Shown piece by piece: positions 13,946-14,665 of a DNA stretch of 14,665 nt (position 1 is the stretch's first letter; each line of letters begins with the position of its first letter). The position numbers and the translations under genes were made by a program. The DNA is taken from positions 1 to 14,665 of the forward strand of contig JAEDIV010000061.1 of assembly GCA_016296675.1 (NCBI GenBank), given 5' to 3'. This DNA comes from Clostridia bacterium. Lineage in GTDB: Bacteria; Bacillota; Clostridia; Christensenellales; Aristaeellaceae. The notes beneath the pieces were generated by a model. The model had not been told where the DNA came from, ran no database searches, and saw only the letters and a list, made by a program, of their open reading frames with translations.

Positions 13946-14665
13946 ATGAAACGCAAGATTTCCATGCTCTTAGTACTTGTTATGCTGCTTTCCTTCATGC
14001 TCCCCATGATGGTCAGCGCCGAAAACGTATCCCTCGCCTATAAAAACGGCTCCCTTCATCTGAGAAAGGGCCCCGGCACCAACTATGCATCCAACGGCTA
14101 TGTAAAAGACGGCGACTATATCACCGTGCTTTCCAAGGGCAGCGTATGGAGCAAGGTTGAGACTTCCTCCGGCCGTATCGGCTACATCAAGAACCTCTAC
14201 ATCAGCGGCAACGGCGACAAATACGCTGATGGCACCACCTATTTCAGCGGCAGCCATACCGGCTACGTTGTAACCAAGCATTCCGGCAGTTCCGTAAACC
14301 TCAGAGCCGGCGCCTCCACCTCCACCGCTTCCATGGGTAAGCTGAGAAACGGCACCAAAGTGAAGATTCTGGGCGAAAACGGTTCCTGGTATCTGGTTGA
14401 AACCGCTTCCGGCACGCAGGGCTACATTAGCATGACCTACATCAAGAGCAATCCCGGCAGCAGCACAACTGCAACCAAGTACGCCACCGTTACCGGCAGT
14501 GTTGTAAACATGAGAGCCGGCGCCGGCACCCAGTACAAAGTCAAGACCGCGCTCACCAAGGGCTCCACCGTAAAGGTTCTTGAAAAGACCACCTCCAAAT
14601 GGTGGAAGGTTCAGTGGAACAGCTACACCGGATACATGTCCGCAAACTATCTGAAGCTGAAATAA
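13946..14665 (+). CDS. Secreted protein with three bacterial SH3 (SH3b) domains
   Basis: 239 residues, complete; the stop codon is the last base triplet of the window. Signal peptide: MKRK, hydrophobic core to about residue 22, likely cleavage after VSA (25). Three SH3b repeats follow at about 28-86, 107-167 and 178-237. Each has the L/M-R-x-G-x-x-x-x turn (HLRKG 38, NLRAG 118, NMRAG 188), the V-x-V-L strand, a Trp, and a GYI/GYM...YIK/YLK end. Ser/Thr/Gly-rich linkers separate them. No catalytic domain is present, so it probably binds peptidoglycan or other cell-wall ligands outside the cell, perhaps as a targeting or sensing protein. AGGAGG lies 9 bases before the ATG; an in-frame TTG at 13904 is inside the promoter region and is rejected. 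Confidence 0.9.
   Translation: MKRKISMLLVLVMLLSFMLPMMVSAENVSLAYKNGSLHLRKGPGTNYASNGYVKDGDYITVLSKGSVWSKVETSSGRIGYIKNLYISGNGDKYADGTTYFSGSHTGYVVTKHSGSSVNLRAGASTSTASMGKLRNGTKVKILGENGSWYLVETASGTQGYISMTYIKSNPGSSTTATKYATVTGSVVNMRAGAGTQYKVKTALTKGSTVKVLEKTTSKWWKVQWNSYTGYMSANYLKLK

Overview
The window looks like a chromosomal segment of an anaerobic, spore-forming-type Firmicute of the class Clostridia. Evidence: a textbook SCIFF ranthipeptide precursor with its radical-SAM maturase (a pair close to universal in Clostridia), a class III ribonucleotide-reductase-like glycyl-radical tail, the clostridial form of MurG, strong Shine-Dalgarno sites before nearly every gene, and sigma-A promoters. Base composition is roughly even between AT and GC. 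No rRNA, tRNA, CRISPR array, insertion sequence or phage gene was seen. Gene functions below are family assignments from reading motifs; no database search was run.

Layout. From 9.4 kb down to 0.1 kb everything is on the minus strand, in several transcription units read right to left: (i) murG followed by a PLP-dependent Orn/Lys/Arg-type decarboxylase, with a hairpin between them; (ii) scfA (46-residue SCIFF peptide), a weak terminator or attenuator, scfB (maturase), and 20 bp later a Crp/Fnr-family regulator, closed by a strong terminator; (iii) a 94-residue protein carrying only the C-terminal glycyl-radical motif of anaerobic ribonucleotide reductase, then a solute-binding protein, permease and ATPase of a nitrate/sulfonate/taurine-type ABC importer, ending in a terminator that overlaps the ATPase stop codon; (iv) an M18 aminopeptidase. 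From 9.6 to 12.2 kb on the plus strand lie an aldo/keto reductase and dnaX, ended by a 17-bp perfect stem terminator. A cysteine-rich protein (37 Cys in 358 residues, minus strand) faces dnaX, and a secreted triple-SH3b protein (plus strand) closes the window.

How the genes may work together. The most interesting part is units (ii) and (iii). The promoter of unit (iii) has a good -10 (TATAAT), no -35, and a perfect 16-bp palindrome centred about 40.5 bp upstream of the predicted start. That is the class II activator geometry of Crp/Fnr proteins, and a Crp/Fnr gene lies immediately upstream. The simplest model is that this regulator, co-transcribed with the SCIFF maturase, switches on the glycyl-radical-tail protein and the importer. 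The importer substrate and the function of the stand-alone tail are unknown. The SCIFF peptide also has Gly where the described thioether acceptor Thr normally sits, and the Cys-rich gene has a sequence resembling a late mother-cell (sigma-K) promoter, which would fit a spore-surface protein.
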